Program-made: the position numbers and the translations under genes
Shown here: positions 24,743 to 31,782 of the stretch, piece by piece
Layout of the letters: the number at the start of each line of letters is the position of its first letter
How positions within the stretch are numbered: the stretch's first letter is position 1
NCBI GenBank assembly: GCA_016865895.1
Contig: VGNY01000006.1
Span: 1-39,372 of the forward strand
Length of the DNA stretch: 39,372 bases
Source: Chloroflexota bacterium
Lineage (GTDB): Bacteria; Chloroflexota; Dehalococcoidia; GIF9; UBA5629
Direction of reading: 5' to 3'
The notes under the pieces: generated by a model
What the model saw: the letters and a program-made list of their open reading frames with translations, nothing else
Database searches by the model: none
What the model was told of the DNA's origin: nothing

Positions 24743-25033
24743 GTGGCGAATTCTGTGTCAGATGAGAAACAGGTAAAGAATAGAAAGGGTCGCCGAGGTG
24801 GCAGCAACTATACTATGGCTAATGCGGTTAAGCTTACAGGTGTTGAAGCTCACCGTATTCGGAGGTATGAAGAAGGTGGTTTGCTGACCCCCGAAAGAAC
24901 AGGAGGGCATCAGCGACTTTTTTCAGATGACGATATCGAACTGATAATAGAGATTGCCAAACTTGAGGATGTGGGTATCAATGTCGAGGGAATAAAGGCG
25001 ATTCTGGCTATGAGAAAAGGAGAACGAAAGTAA
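24743..25033 (+). CDS. minimal MerR family transcriptional regulator, GTG start
   Basis: A 96-residue DNA-binding protein with only the MerR head. After a 22-residue basic and Ser-rich leader (KNRKGRRGGSN) comes the winged helix-turn-helix: MANAVKLTGVEAHRIRRYEEGGLLTPERTGGHQRLFSDDDIELI. It ends after IEIAKLEDVGINVEGIKAILAMRKG with no effector domain, like HspR- or GlnR-type small MerR proteins. No metal-binding cysteines. Start is GTG with a poor GAGATAGG upstream. A second GTG (24755) would fit too. The direct repeats on its promoter suggest it controls itself. Its other targets may include the small membrane protein downstream. Confidence 0.88.
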   Translation: MANSVSDEKQVKNRKGRRGGSNYTMANAVKLTGVEAHRIRRYEEGGLLTPERTGGHQRLFSDDDIELIIEIAKLEDVGINVEGIKAILAMRKGERK

Positions 25034-25126
25034 TTAAAGGATATACAGAGAAAAGGTGGCTTTTGTGAGGCTCGAGCTGTCTAATGCTGGGTTTTATAAA
25101 GGTTACTTAAAATTAAGTGGACTGCT

Positions 25127-25179
25127 GCGGGCTCACGTTATGACTGAGTCCGCAATTGTTTCATAAAAAGAAAATTGCG
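25127..25179 (+). ncRNA. candidate regulatory RNA: two overlapping hairpins before a ribosome site
   Basis: Stem A pairs GCGGGCTCA (25127-25135) with TGAGTCCGC (25145-25153) using one G-U. Stem B pairs CGCAATT (25151-25157) with AATTGCG (25173-25179). They share three bases (25151-25153), so they compete partly, and stem B ends 2 bases before AAGGGAGG. This is the look of a translational switch or an attenuator, but no known class is recognised. Confidence 0.35.
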
Positions 25180-25191
25180 TTAAGGGAGGTG

Positions 25192-25263
25192 GTGTTATGT
25201 CCTGATAGTCATATTGAGATTGATTTGCCGATGGTCGACATTACCAAGAGAAAAAAAGAGTAG
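25192..25263 (+). CDS. possible 23-residue small protein or gene remnant
   Basis: A GTG frame preceded by AAGGGAGG two bases away reads MLCPDSHIEIDLPMVDITKR and three more residues before TAG. The ribosome site fits the ATG at 25197 better by spacing, but that frame stops after two codons. The CPDxHIEIDLP pattern is loosely like the start of a zinc-ribbon protein, so a frameshifted or truncated gene is possible. Low support. Confidence 0.2.
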   Translation: MLCPDSHIEIDLPMVDITKRKKE

Positions 25264-25428
25264 CAGAACAAAAGTCAGTGTGAATACAGGCCAGAAGACG
25301 ATAGCAACTTCAAAGAAACAAAACTGATTGCGGCCAAGCATTGAATACGGCTGTGCCTGTGGCGAAAGATTATGCTGTCATACGTAATTGGTTGAAAATC
25401 GTTATTAAAAATGGAGGTGTTTTAAATT

Positions 25429-25773
25429 ATGAAAAAACCTTGGGGCATGATTAGTTATATCCTGTTTTTCATAGGTCTAGCCCTTGCTGTCATCTGTGGG
25501 TTGGTGTTTCCCGGTAACGCCATGGTCGCCTGGGTATTAGTAGTTATTGGGCTTATAATCGGCTTAATGCATCTATGGTCCAAAGACATTAATAAACTAC
25601 TCCTGGCTACCATAGCTTTACTGGCGATGACAGCTGCTTTCGCGCCTATTACACTGCTAGGGATAGGTAAAATGATTGGCTCTGTCTTAGTAAACTTCGC
25701 CGCGTTAATGGCACCAGTGGCACTTATCGCTGCAGTAAAGGCGCTTATAGAAGTAGGAATGCAAAAGGAATAA
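25429..25773 (+). CDS. small integral membrane protein of unknown function
   Basis: A 114-residue, very hydrophobic protein that I cannot assign to a family. Four likely membrane helices: about 7-27, 31-48, 56-78 and 84-107. Short charged loops contain WSKDINK and the C-terminus MQKE. No cysteine or histidine cluster, and no enzyme motif. GGAGGTG lies about 10 bases before the ATG. It is flanked by the structured stretch on the left and by strong terminator-like hairpins on the right, so it is probably a single-gene unit. Functions such as a stress-related or transport accessory membrane protein are only guesses. Confidence 0.75.
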   Translation: MKKPWGMISYILFFIGLALAVICGLVFPGNAMVAWVLVVIGLIIGLMHLWSKDINKLLLATIALLAMTAAFAPITLLGIGKMIGSVLVNFAALMAPVALIAAVKALIEVGMQKE

Positions 25774-25868
25774 AGGCAGACAGTCGTCAAACATTAGGCC
25801 AAATGATTAATGTGCCGCAGGCTTCAGCCTTCTGTTTCTGATATTCAGCCTAAGAGGTTTTGCTGGGG

Positions 25869-25899
25869 GCACGATAAAGACCATTTGTCTATATCGTGC
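25869..25899. ncRNA. stem-loop after the small membrane protein gene
   Basis: GCACGATA pairs with TATCGTGC, followed inside by one A-A mismatch and AGAC/GTCT, around a CATTT loop. Twelve base pairs in all. It lacks a T-run. It may be part of a small RNA that ends at the palindrome 16 bases downstream, or simply an mRNA 3' structure. Confidence 0.35.
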
Positions 25900-25914
25900 G
25901 ATGGGAGAGACAAG

Positions 25915-25948
25915 AAATAGGGTAGGTATTCGAATACCTACCCTATTT
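25915..25948. terminator. perfect 34-base palindrome, terminator or operator
   Basis: The half-site AAATAGGGTAGGTATTC is followed directly by its exact inverted copy, with no spacer. As RNA it gives a very strong hairpin with A-rich and U-rich feet, which can terminate transcription in either direction. As DNA it could be a dimer-binding site. It lies between the membrane protein gene and the Rrf2 operon. Confidence 0.55.
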
Positions 25949-26042
25949 AGTTATTGCCAAGGCTCGGTCTGCTAGAAATGGAACAATGTCAAAATTGATC
26001 GTGAGATTAGCTAATGACATTACCTGAATGGGAGGTAGAGAC

Positions 26043-26072
26043 TTGACAAGCTCTCCCGGCCCATTGTATACT
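26043..26072 (+). promoter_or_regulatory. promoter of the Rrf2-led sulfur operon
   Basis: TTGACA (26043-26048) and TATACT (26067-26072) are 18 bases apart. Transcription would begin near 26079, inside the inverted repeat that follows. It is the only strong promoter seen ahead of the 13 kb sulfur series. Confidence 0.65.
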
Positions 26073-26095
26073 TTGTTGACCATATTAATCAACAA
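26073..26095 (+). promoter_or_regulatory. inverted repeat at the transcription start, candidate Rrf2 operator
   Basis: TTGTTGA (26073-26079) and TCAACAA (26089-26095) are perfect inverted arms with a 9-base AT-rich centre, directly after the -10 box. A protein bound here would block initiation. The natural candidate is the Rrf2 protein encoded 15 bases downstream. Confidence 0.55.
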
Positions 26096-26109
26096 TCTGA
26101 GGTGCGATA

Positions 26110-26553
26110 ATGAAGCTTTCTACTAGAGGGCGATATGGAACCAGAGTACTTTTGGATTTAGCTCTCCGCTGGGGAGAGGGACCGGTTCAATTAAAGGATA
26201 TAGCTCGAAACCAGCAGGTTTCGGTTATGTATCTGGAGCACTTGATAAGACCCCTCTTGGCTGCGGGGATAGTAAAGAGCATGCGTGGTGCCCGGGGTGG
26301 CATCTGGTTGGTCAAGCCTCCTCAGGAAATAAGACTTAGTGAGGTGATTGGGCTACTGGAAGGTTCTACTGACCCCGTTGGTTGTCTTGATGACCCTGGT
26401 ATTTGTTCTCGCACTGACTCTTGTGTGACTCGAGATATTTGGGCTGAACTGAAAAAGGCGATGGATGGGGTTTTGGAGTCTACAACATTGCAGGACTTGG
26501 TAGAGCGCCAAAAAAGAAAGGAGCCCCCTGATGAGAAAATGTACTACATTTAA
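26110..26553 (+). CDS. Rrf2 family regulator with IscR-like cysteines
   Basis: A 147-residue winged-helix repressor of the Rrf2 family. The N-terminus MKLSTRGRYGTRVLLDLAL and the HTH VQLKDIARNQQVSVMYLEHLIRPLLAAGIVKSMRGARGGIWL are characteristic. Three cysteines, C92, C99 and C105, sit where IscR (C92, C98, C104) binds a [2Fe-2S] cluster, with 6 and 5 residues between them instead of 5 and 5. It may thus sense Fe-S status, unlike CymR, which lacks them. It is the first gene after a strong promoter and operator and precedes two cysteine desulfurases and cysK/cysE, so it is the likely controller of the operon (inference). GAGG lies about 6 bases before the ATG. Confidence 0.92.
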   Translation: MKLSTRGRYGTRVLLDLALRWGEGPVQLKDIARNQQVSVMYLEHLIRPLLAAGIVKSMRGARGGIWLVKPPQEIRLSEVIGLLEGSTDPVGCLDDPGICSRTDSCVTRDIWAELKKAMDGVLESTTLQDLVERQKRKEPPDEKMYYI

Positions 26554-26606
26554 GCTGCGGATGATGGCCTGAACAAGGCGTGTAAGTAAGAAAGAGGATG
26601 GCTTCT

Positions 26607-27617
26607 ATGACTGACAGGTATGCAAGACAAACGCTTTTCACTGATATAGGCAAAGAAGGGCAGAAGAGATTGGGCGATAGTTGCGTGATGTTCATCGGCT
26701 GTGGGGCAGTAGGTACAGTTGTTGCCACTTCTCTAGTTCGTGCTGGTGTGGGCAAGGTGAAGATTATAGATAGAGATTTTATAGAGTACCACAATTTGCA
26801 GAACCACGTCCTTTTTGATGAAGACGACATAAATAACCAATTGCCAAAGGCTGTGGCTGCAAAGCGGCATTTGAAGAAGGTGAATTCGTCAGTGGAAGTC
26901 GAGGGAATAGTCGCCAATGTAAACTACACTAATATTGAAAGTTTCGTCAGCGGTGCGAACTTGATTCTCGACGGGGTAGATAACATTGAAACCCGTTTTC
27001 TCATTAACGATGTCTCGCTAAAACATAAAATTCCGTGGATTTACGGGGAAGCTGTTGCTTCACGGGGAATGACTTTTGACATAATTCCCGGTGAAACTCC
27101 GTGCTTCCAATGCATCTTTGCCAGCCCGTTCAGCCATGGGACGGTTTACACTGCCGACACTGTTGGTGTGATTAGCCCTGCTTCGCTTGTCGTTGGCTCA
27201 CTTGAGTCCGTGGAGGCCTTGAAGGTACTGGTTGGCGCCAGAGAGATTAATCGAGACCACATAGTTGTTGATGTTTGGAAAGGGACCTTTCATCGCTTAA
27301 AAATCAGCCCTCGCAGTGGTTGCCCCGCCTGCCAAGGTAAATACGAATTCTTGGAGGGCAAGTTTGGTATGAAGGTCACTTCGCTTTGTGGCCAGAATGC
27401 CGTTCAGGTTATAAATCCTAAAATGGAAAGCATCTCCTTGGAAAATTTGGCAGCACGTCTAAACTCGATAGGGCAGGTTTTCTACAACGAGTTTATGTTG
27501 CGATTTGCCGGTGATTCTCATGAGATGGTTGTTTTCCCCGACGGTCGCGCGATTGTTAAGAACACCAATGATGAGTCGTTAGCTCTAGGGCTTTATAACA
27601 AATATATTGGAGGCTAA
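26607..27617 (+). CDS. ThiF/MoeB-like E1 family protein with extra C-terminal domain
   Basis: Related to enzymes that adenylate the C-terminal glycine of ubiquitin-like sulfur carriers. The nucleotide loop is GCGAVG (31-36), with acidic D55, K81 in LPKA, D125 in DGVDN, and R7 in RYARQ. Zinc pairs are C166/C169 (CFQC) and C239/C242 (CPAC). The Arg of the family motif NLQRQ is replaced: it reads NLQNH (63-67). The cysteine that MoeB has before AGV is also absent (TADTVGV, 182-188). Residues about 255-336 form an extra domain (CGQNAVQV, then FPDGRAIVKNT). The ATG at 26607 is preferred to that at 26598, since AGAGG abuts the latter. No ThiS- or MoaD-like carrier is nearby. Confidence 0.85.
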   Translation: MTDRYARQTLFTDIGKEGQKRLGDSCVMFIGCGAVGTVVATSLVRAGVGKVKIIDRDFIEYHNLQNHVLFDEDDINNQLPKAVAAKRHLKKVNSSVEVEGIVANVNYTNIESFVSGANLILDGVDNIETRFLINDVSLKHKIPWIYGEAVASRGMTFDIIPGETPCFQCIFASPFSHGTVYTADTVGVISPASLVVGSLESVEALKVLVGAREINRDHIVVDVWKGTFHRLKISPRSGCPACQGKYEFLEGKFGMKVTSLCGQNAVQVINPKMESISLENLAARLNSIGQVFYNEFMLRFAGDSHEMVVFPDGRAIVKNTNDESLALGLYNKYIGG

Positions 27618-27629
27618 AGGGTAAAAGCT

Positions 27630-28781
27630 ATGATATACCTGGATAATGCGGCTACTTCCTGGCCTAAGCCAGAAAGCGTTTATCTGGCCATGGACGAGTT
27701 CTTGAGAAAGAATGCTGGCAGTCCGGGTCGTGGTAGTCACAGCATGTCTCTAGCGGCTGCGGAGATGGTTGAAGAAACGAGGATGCTTATTGCCCGCTTC
27801 ATAAATGCCCCAGAGAAGGAGCGGATTATATTTACGCTCAATTGCACAGACGCCCTAAACCTGGGGCTTAAGGGGCTGATTAGACCAGGAGACCACGTTA
27901 TCACTAGCTGTATCGAACATAATTCCGTAGTTCGTCCTCTGAGAAAACTTGAGCGGCAAGGGGTCAAGGTTGTCAGAATACCAACTTCGGTTGAGACAGG
28001 TGTCGTGTCGCCCAGGGATATCGAGGGAGCGATAACTGGAGAGACCAAGCTGATAGTGGTTATCCATGCCTCTAATGTAACCGGTGTTATCCAACCTATT
28101 GAGGAATATGGAATGGTTGCTAGGCAGCATAACCTAATCTTAATGGTGGACGCGGCTCAATCGGCTGGCAAGTATCCTATTGATGTCCAGGCGAGTAACA
28201 TCGATTTGCTTGCCTTCGCCGGGCACAAGGGGTTATTTGGCCCTCCAGGTACCGGAGGGCTTTATGTGGGCAGCCGTGTTGACCTGGATTCGCTGCGCGA
28301 GGGTGGCACTGGCGTATTTTCTGAGCAAGAAGAACAGCCAACTGTCCTACCGTATAGATATGAAAGCGGTACCCTAAATAGCGTTGGCATCAGCGGGCTC
28401 GGTGCTGGGCTGAAATATATCTTCAGTGAAGGTTTAGAGAAAATTAGCGCCCATGAGCAATACTTGACAGGTAGACTGTTCGAAGGGTTATCCAACATAC
28501 CCGGCTTAACTCTTTACCGGACCAAAGACGGGTCTAATCAGGCGTCAGTTATCTCGTTCAATATCGAGGGATACGAGCCAGCGGAGGTAGGTATCATTCT
28601 TGACCAGGCTTTTGATATCAAAGTGAGAGCGGGGCTTCATTGCTCCCCGTCGGCTCATAAGACACTAGGTACTTATCCACTGGGCACCGTACGCCTAAGC
28701 CCAGGGTACTTCAATACTGATGATGAGATTTCCTTTACACTTCAAGCTTTAGAAAAGATTGCAAGAGCAAAGATTCCATGA
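27630..28781 (+). CDS. cysteine desulfurase family protein (class V aminotransferase)
   Basis: PLP enzyme predicted to remove sulfur from cysteine. The 383 residues show PLP-binding K200 in FAGHKGLFGPPGTGGLY, D174 in MVDAAQSAG, and H147 in VIHASNVTG. The C-terminal loop RAGLHCSPSAHKTLGT places a Cys (C338), the candidate persulfide carrier, in the form seen in a Gram-positive/Chloroflexota subfamily rather than the STGSAC loop of IscS. It follows the E1-like gene by 12 bases, with an AAGGG 8 bases before the ATG. A selenocysteine lyase or other class V activity cannot be excluded. It is the first of two such enzymes in this operon. Confidence 0.9.
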   Translation: MIYLDNAATSWPKPESVYLAMDEFLRKNAGSPGRGSHSMSLAAAEMVEETRMLIARFINAPEKERIIFTLNCTDALNLGLKGLIRPGDHVITSCIEHNSVVRPLRKLERQGVKVVRIPTSVETGVVSPRDIEGAITGETKLIVVIHASNVTGVIQPIEEYGMVARQHNLILMVDAAQSAGKYPIDVQASNIDLLAFAGHKGLFGPPGTGGLYVGSRVDLDSLREGGTGVFSEQEEQPTVLPYRYESGTLNSVGISGLGAGLKYIFSEGLEKISAHEQYLTGRLFEGLSNIPGLTLYRTKDGSNQASVISFNIEGYEPAEVGIILDQAFDIKVRAGLHCSPSAHKTLGTYPLGTVRLSPGYFNTDDEISFTLQALEKIARAKIP

Positions 28782-28819
28782 AAGTTTGCCGGAAACTAAA
28801 AAGCAAAGGAGATAGGAAC

Positions 28820-29305
28820 ATGATACGCATAAGTCAATATTTAGCGGTGATGGTGCTGGTTCTGGCAGCGGTATCCGTTGCCCTGGGTGCGACATTCATT
28901 TATCAGGGAATTGAAAAGGAAACATGGGTGCGAGAGGCGATGCGTGTGGAGAAGATAACTTTAGGCCTCCCTGAAAATGCAGTAGAAGCTGGTGAGGTGA
29001 TTGATTCTCCAGAGGAAGCACAAGCTATTGCCGATATGATAAGAGAGCACCGCCGGGCGATAGCTCCTAGTTATCAAGAATTGCTGGGCGAGGACCGCTT
29101 TGACCCAACGAACCCTAAACAATTGACCTATGCACAGGCTTTGAACATGGAGAACTATTTGTATCTTGCCGTTCTGGGTTTTGGTGTTACCACCGTAGTT
29201 ATCGCTGTTGGTGCCTTTATGGTCATCGTGGGGATTAGCCTTGGTGCTGTTGGGGTAACACTACTTAAGCTAACAAGAAGAATATCCCAACGCCGGTTTT
29301 CATAA
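28820..29305 (+). CDS. membrane protein with two transmembrane helices and an outer domain
   Basis: I do not recognise a family. The 161 residues have a membrane helix near 6-28, then a soluble acidic domain (about 30-112) likely outside the cell, with helical repeats (PEEAQAIADMIREHRRAI), and a long hydrophobic region at 113-148 that ends with a basic KLTRRISQRRFS. The start is the ATG at 28820, with AAAGGAG 8 bases upstream; the frame could begin at 28778, overlapping the desulfurase stop, but without a ribosome site. It precedes a lipoprotein and an ABC exporter pair and may be an accessory subunit of that module (inference). Confidence 0.75.
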   Translation: MIRISQYLAVMVLVLAAVSVALGATFIYQGIEKETWVREAMRVEKITLGLPENAVEAGEVIDSPEEAQAIADMIREHRRAIAPSYQELLGEDRFDPTNPKQLTYAQALNMENYLYLAVLGFGVTTVVIAVGAFMVIVGISLGAVGVTLLKLTRRISQRRFS

Positions 29306-29419
29306 AAACTTCAAATGATTTTCACGATATCTTCACAAATGCCTGTTATCATTCGGTCAATACCCCACTGAATAATGGGATAGCTCGGGCAGCAAATAAA
29401 TATAGTTAAGGAGGTTAAT
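29306..29419. other. 114-base gap inside the sulfur operon
   Basis: No convincing terminator or promoter is seen. There is a weak imperfect inverted repeat (ATTCGGT/ACTGAAT near 29352-29374). The following gene has a strong AAGGAGG. Confidence 0.4.
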
Positions 29420-29893
29420 GTGTTAGCGAGTCGAAAAAGTCCGATACTGGCTTTGGTTTTTGTATTGGTGTTAAGTCTGGTGCTGGTTTTGGTGGGTTGC
29501 AGTGAATCAAAAGCCGCTGTTGGTACTTCAGCAGAGAATAAGAGTGTCACACTGGATGATACTTCTGCTGAGCAGGGGTCGAATTTATCTCAAATTGAGA
29601 CATCCCAGCCACCAAAACAGGAGGAAAGCACCAACATAGTGAGGATAAGCGATATATTGACCAACCCCGACGTTTATAAGGGTCAAGCGGTTGTGGTGAA
29701 GGGGAAAATTATTTCTGAGTGTCCCGCCGGTTGCTGGTTCACCTTGAACGACGGCACAGGAACTATATATGTTGACCTGAATCCGAGTAACTTGGTGATA
29801 CCACAAAAAAGAGGAGCTACTGCAACAGTGTACGGAGAAGTAATCCGTGCCAGTGGCCATACATATATTATTGGCAAGAAGGTCGAATTTTAG
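29420..29893 (+). CDS. lipoprotein with OB-fold domain, GTG start
   Basis: A 157-residue exported lipoprotein. Residues 1-27 are a signal ending in the lipobox LVGC, with lipid-anchored C27. A Ser/Glu-rich linker (about 28-76) leads to an OB-fold-like domain (77-157) with VYKGQAVVVKGKIISECPAGCWFTLNDG, a C-x3-C pair just before a conserved-looking CWFTLNDGTGTIYVDL strand pair. It resembles bacterial OB-fold proteins of the tRNA_anti or DUF4920 type. The two cysteines could bind metal or form a disulfide (inference). The start is GTG with AAGGAGG 5 bases away; the ATG beside it is followed by a stop. It precedes an ABC exporter pair and may be its extracellular partner. Confidence 0.82.
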   Translation: MLASRKSPILALVFVLVLSLVLVLVGCSESKAAVGTSAENKSVTLDDTSAEQGSNLSQIETSQPPKQEESTNIVRISDILTNPDVYKGQAVVVKGKIISECPAGCWFTLNDGTGTIYVDLNPSNLVIPQKRGATATVYGEVIRASGHTYIIGKKVEF

Positions 29894-29904
29894 GGGGTAT
29901 TATT

Positions 29905-31074
29905 ATGAACTTTGTCACTCTGGCGATAAAGAATCTGTTACGGCGACGTGGCAGGACAATCTTGACCGTACTCGGTGTGGCTATTGCCATCGCTGTGCTG
30001 TTCAGCCTTTTGTCTTTTAATTCTGGTTACGAGAAACAATTAAGCGGTGAGCTTGACAGCCTGGGCATCCACATCCTGGCAGTGCCCAAGGGGTGCCCAT
30101 ACGAAGCCGCTTCGCTTATTATCCACGGTGGCGTTATACCGAAATATCTGTCGAATTCAGACGTTGAGGAGGCGAAGAAGATCGCTGGAATTGAAATTGC
30201 CACTCCCATGCTCCTTCACCAGTTTTACAAGGATGAGAAACCACATATTGTCTATGGCATCAATGTAGATGACATGCTCCGCCTTAAGTCATGGTGGAAG
30301 GTAGAGGGCAGGTATTTCTCTCAGGTTGAAGACAATGTGATGGTCGTTGGCAGAAGCCTGGCAGATAAAGAAAAATTAGATGTAGGTGATGTGGTGCCCT
30401 TCGGACCAGATAAAATACCATTTACTATTGTTGGCATCTTGGAAAGGACAGGCACACAGGATGATGAGTTCCACTTCTTGCCTCTTCAGGTCGCACAAAG
30501 GGTCTTTGACAAACCTGACCAAGTGACAACAATAGCTATCAGGGTGAGCGATATTTCCAGGATATCTGAGATTTCCAGCCAACTAGAGGAGATTCCTGAC
30601 ATCCAGGTTGTGACGATGACCCAGGTGATGGGCACCATTATGAATTTGGTAGGTTCGGCACGAACGCTCCTGATGTCAGTCATCGCTGTAGCTATCATTA
30701 TAAGTGCCGTAGGCATAATGAATACGCTGCTCATGTCTGTTAACGAAAGGACGAGGGAATTCGGGATGATGAAAGCCATAGGAGCTTCTGGGACGGATAT
30801 TGGCAAGCTGATACTTATTGAAACGCTGTTCATTACCATCATTGGCGGAATAATTGGTCTACTGCTCTCAACGTTGGGCTCCACTTTAATAGAGGGTTTT
30901 GTCAAGGGAATAATCCCTTATTCGCCGGCTGGCAAACTCATGGCGCCTGAGCCAGGGTTAATTGGCCTGTGTTTATTGTTCTCTGTAATTATCGGATTTG
31001 TCTGCGGGATATACCCGGCAGTTAAGTCATCTCGTCTAACGCCGATGGAAGCTATACGGAGTAATCTGGAATGA
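29905..31074 (+). CDS. ABC transporter permease, MacB/FtsX type
   Basis: A 389-residue membrane protein with the type VII (mechanotransmission) layout. One helix at about 17-37 (TVLGVAIAIAVLFSLLS), a large outer domain at 40-250 of the MacB_PCD type, then three helices near 255-279, 300-325 and 350-372 of the FtsX type, ending NLE. Such permeases act with an ATPase partner to drive outer substrates or move lipoproteins, macrolides or peptides, rather than carry a fixed substrate through the membrane. It starts 11 bases after the lipoprotein and overlaps the ATPase gene by ATGA, so the pair is a unit. Cargo is unknown. Confidence 0.92.
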   Translation: MNFVTLAIKNLLRRRGRTILTVLGVAIAIAVLFSLLSFNSGYEKQLSGELDSLGIHILAVPKGCPYEAASLIIHGGVIPKYLSNSDVEEAKKIAGIEIATPMLLHQFYKDEKPHIVYGINVDDMLRLKSWWKVEGRYFSQVEDNVMVVGRSLADKEKLDVGDVVPFGPDKIPFTIVGILERTGTQDDEFHFLPLQVAQRVFDKPDQVTTIAIRVSDISRISEISSQLEEIPDIQVVTMTQVMGTIMNLVGSARTLLMSVIAVAIIISAVGIMNTLLMSVNERTREFGMMKAIGASGTDIGKLILIETLFITIIGGIIGLLLSTLGSTLIEGFVKGIIPYSPAGKLMAPEPGLIGLCLLFSVIIGFVCGIYPAVKSSRLTPMEAIRSNLE

Positions 31075-31778
31075 AAGAAGAAATTATTTTAGCAAAAGGG
31101 TTAACTAAGATATATCATCGCGGTAGCGAGGAAATACACGCTCTTAAGGAGGTCAGTTTTGCTGTCGCAAAGGGTGAATTTGTGGCTATTGTAGGCCCTT
31201 CTGGTTCAGGAAAGACAACATTATTGAATCTTCTAGGCTGTCTTGATACGCCATCGCAGGGCAGCTTAAGGTTGGATGGTACGGAAGTCAGTGGTCTTAA
31301 AGAGAAAGATTTAGTTAAGTTGCGCCGCAAAAACATAGGTTTTGTTTTTCAGCAGTTCTATCTCTTGCCCACTCTGACAGTGCGTGAGAACATTGAATTG
31401 CCGCTCCTTTTCAACAAGAGAAATAGTTATCAGAGTAAAATCGACGAAGTTATCGAACTTGTAGGATTGAGTGCCAGAGCTGGCCATTTGCCCAGTCAAC
31501 TCAGCGGTGGTGAGATGCAACGAGTAGCTATCGGCAGGGCCCTTGTCAACGAGCCGAAAATTATCCTGGCAGATGAGCCCACCGGGAACCTGGATTCAGC
31601 CACTTCTCTTAAAATTTTCGACCTTTTTCAGAATCTGAATAGTCAAGGGCTTACTTTGATTATTGTCACTCATAATGTGGAAATAGCGAAATTGGCTCAT
31701 AGGGTAATCCATTTGAGAGACGGTGAGATAGCTCAAGAAGCTTCGAGCGTGGGGTTATCGAGAAAAATCAGGAGGTAA
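31071..31778 (+). CDS. ABC transporter ATP-binding protein, LolD/MacB type
   Basis: ATPase partner of the permease immediately upstream. The 235 residues have Walker [10 protein letters not shown] (42-50), the Q loop near 94-95, signature LSGGEMQR (144-151), Walker B IILADEP (164-170) with catalytic E169, and an H-loop in VTHN near 200. [13 protein letters not shown] is typical of the LolD family. A short tail with basic residues follows the core. The gene overlaps the permease by ATGA. Confidence 0.95.
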   Translation: MKEEIILAKGLTKIYHRGSEEIHALKEVSFAVAKGEFVAIVGPSGSGKTTLLNLLGCLDTPSQGSLRLDGTEVSGLKEKDLVKLRRKNIGFVFQQFYLLPTLTVRENIELPLLFNKRNSYQSKIDEVIELVGLSARAGHLPSQLSGGEMQRVAIGRALVNEPKIILADEPTGNLDSATSLKIFDLFQNLNSQGLTLIIVTHNVEIAKLAHRVIHLRDGEIAQEASSVGLSRKIRR

Positions 31779-31782
31779 ATAA

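Larger units (their letters stand above)
25034..25428. other. non-coding stretch with RNA stems and two tiny frames
   Basis: No recognised gene. It holds two overlapping stems (25127-25179) followed by a very good ribosome site AAGGGAGG (25182-25189). The ATG at 25197 after this site meets a stop after two codons (ATG TCC TGA). A GTG at 25192 reads 23 codons to 25263 (MLCPDSHIEIDLPMV...). A further 33-codon GTG frame lies at 25065-25166. A decayed gene, a leader peptide or a small RNA are all possible. Confidence 0.4.
25774..26042. other. non-coding spacer rich in hairpins
   Basis: No gene is visible. It holds a degenerate copy of the dispersed palindrome (AGGCT-TC-AGCCT, 25819-25830), a stem-loop at 25869-25899 and a perfect 34-base palindrome at 25915-25948, ahead of the Rrf2 promoter. 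Confidence 0.5.

Noticed and set aside
24553-24807. 84-codon minus-strand frame with hydrophobic sequence.
   Set aside because: It overlaps the merR start and its promoter, has no ribosome site, and its composition reflects AT-rich non-coding DNA.
25192-25263. Calling the 23-residue frame a LysW-like or zinc-ribbon protein.
   Set aside because: Only a short CPDxHIEIDLP resemblance exists and no second cysteine pair follows; it is listed only as a low-confidence remnant.
26073-26095. A T-box or SAM riboswitch in front of the cysteine operon.
   Set aside because: The predicted leader from the start site to the Rrf2 ATG is only about 30 bases, too short for either class.
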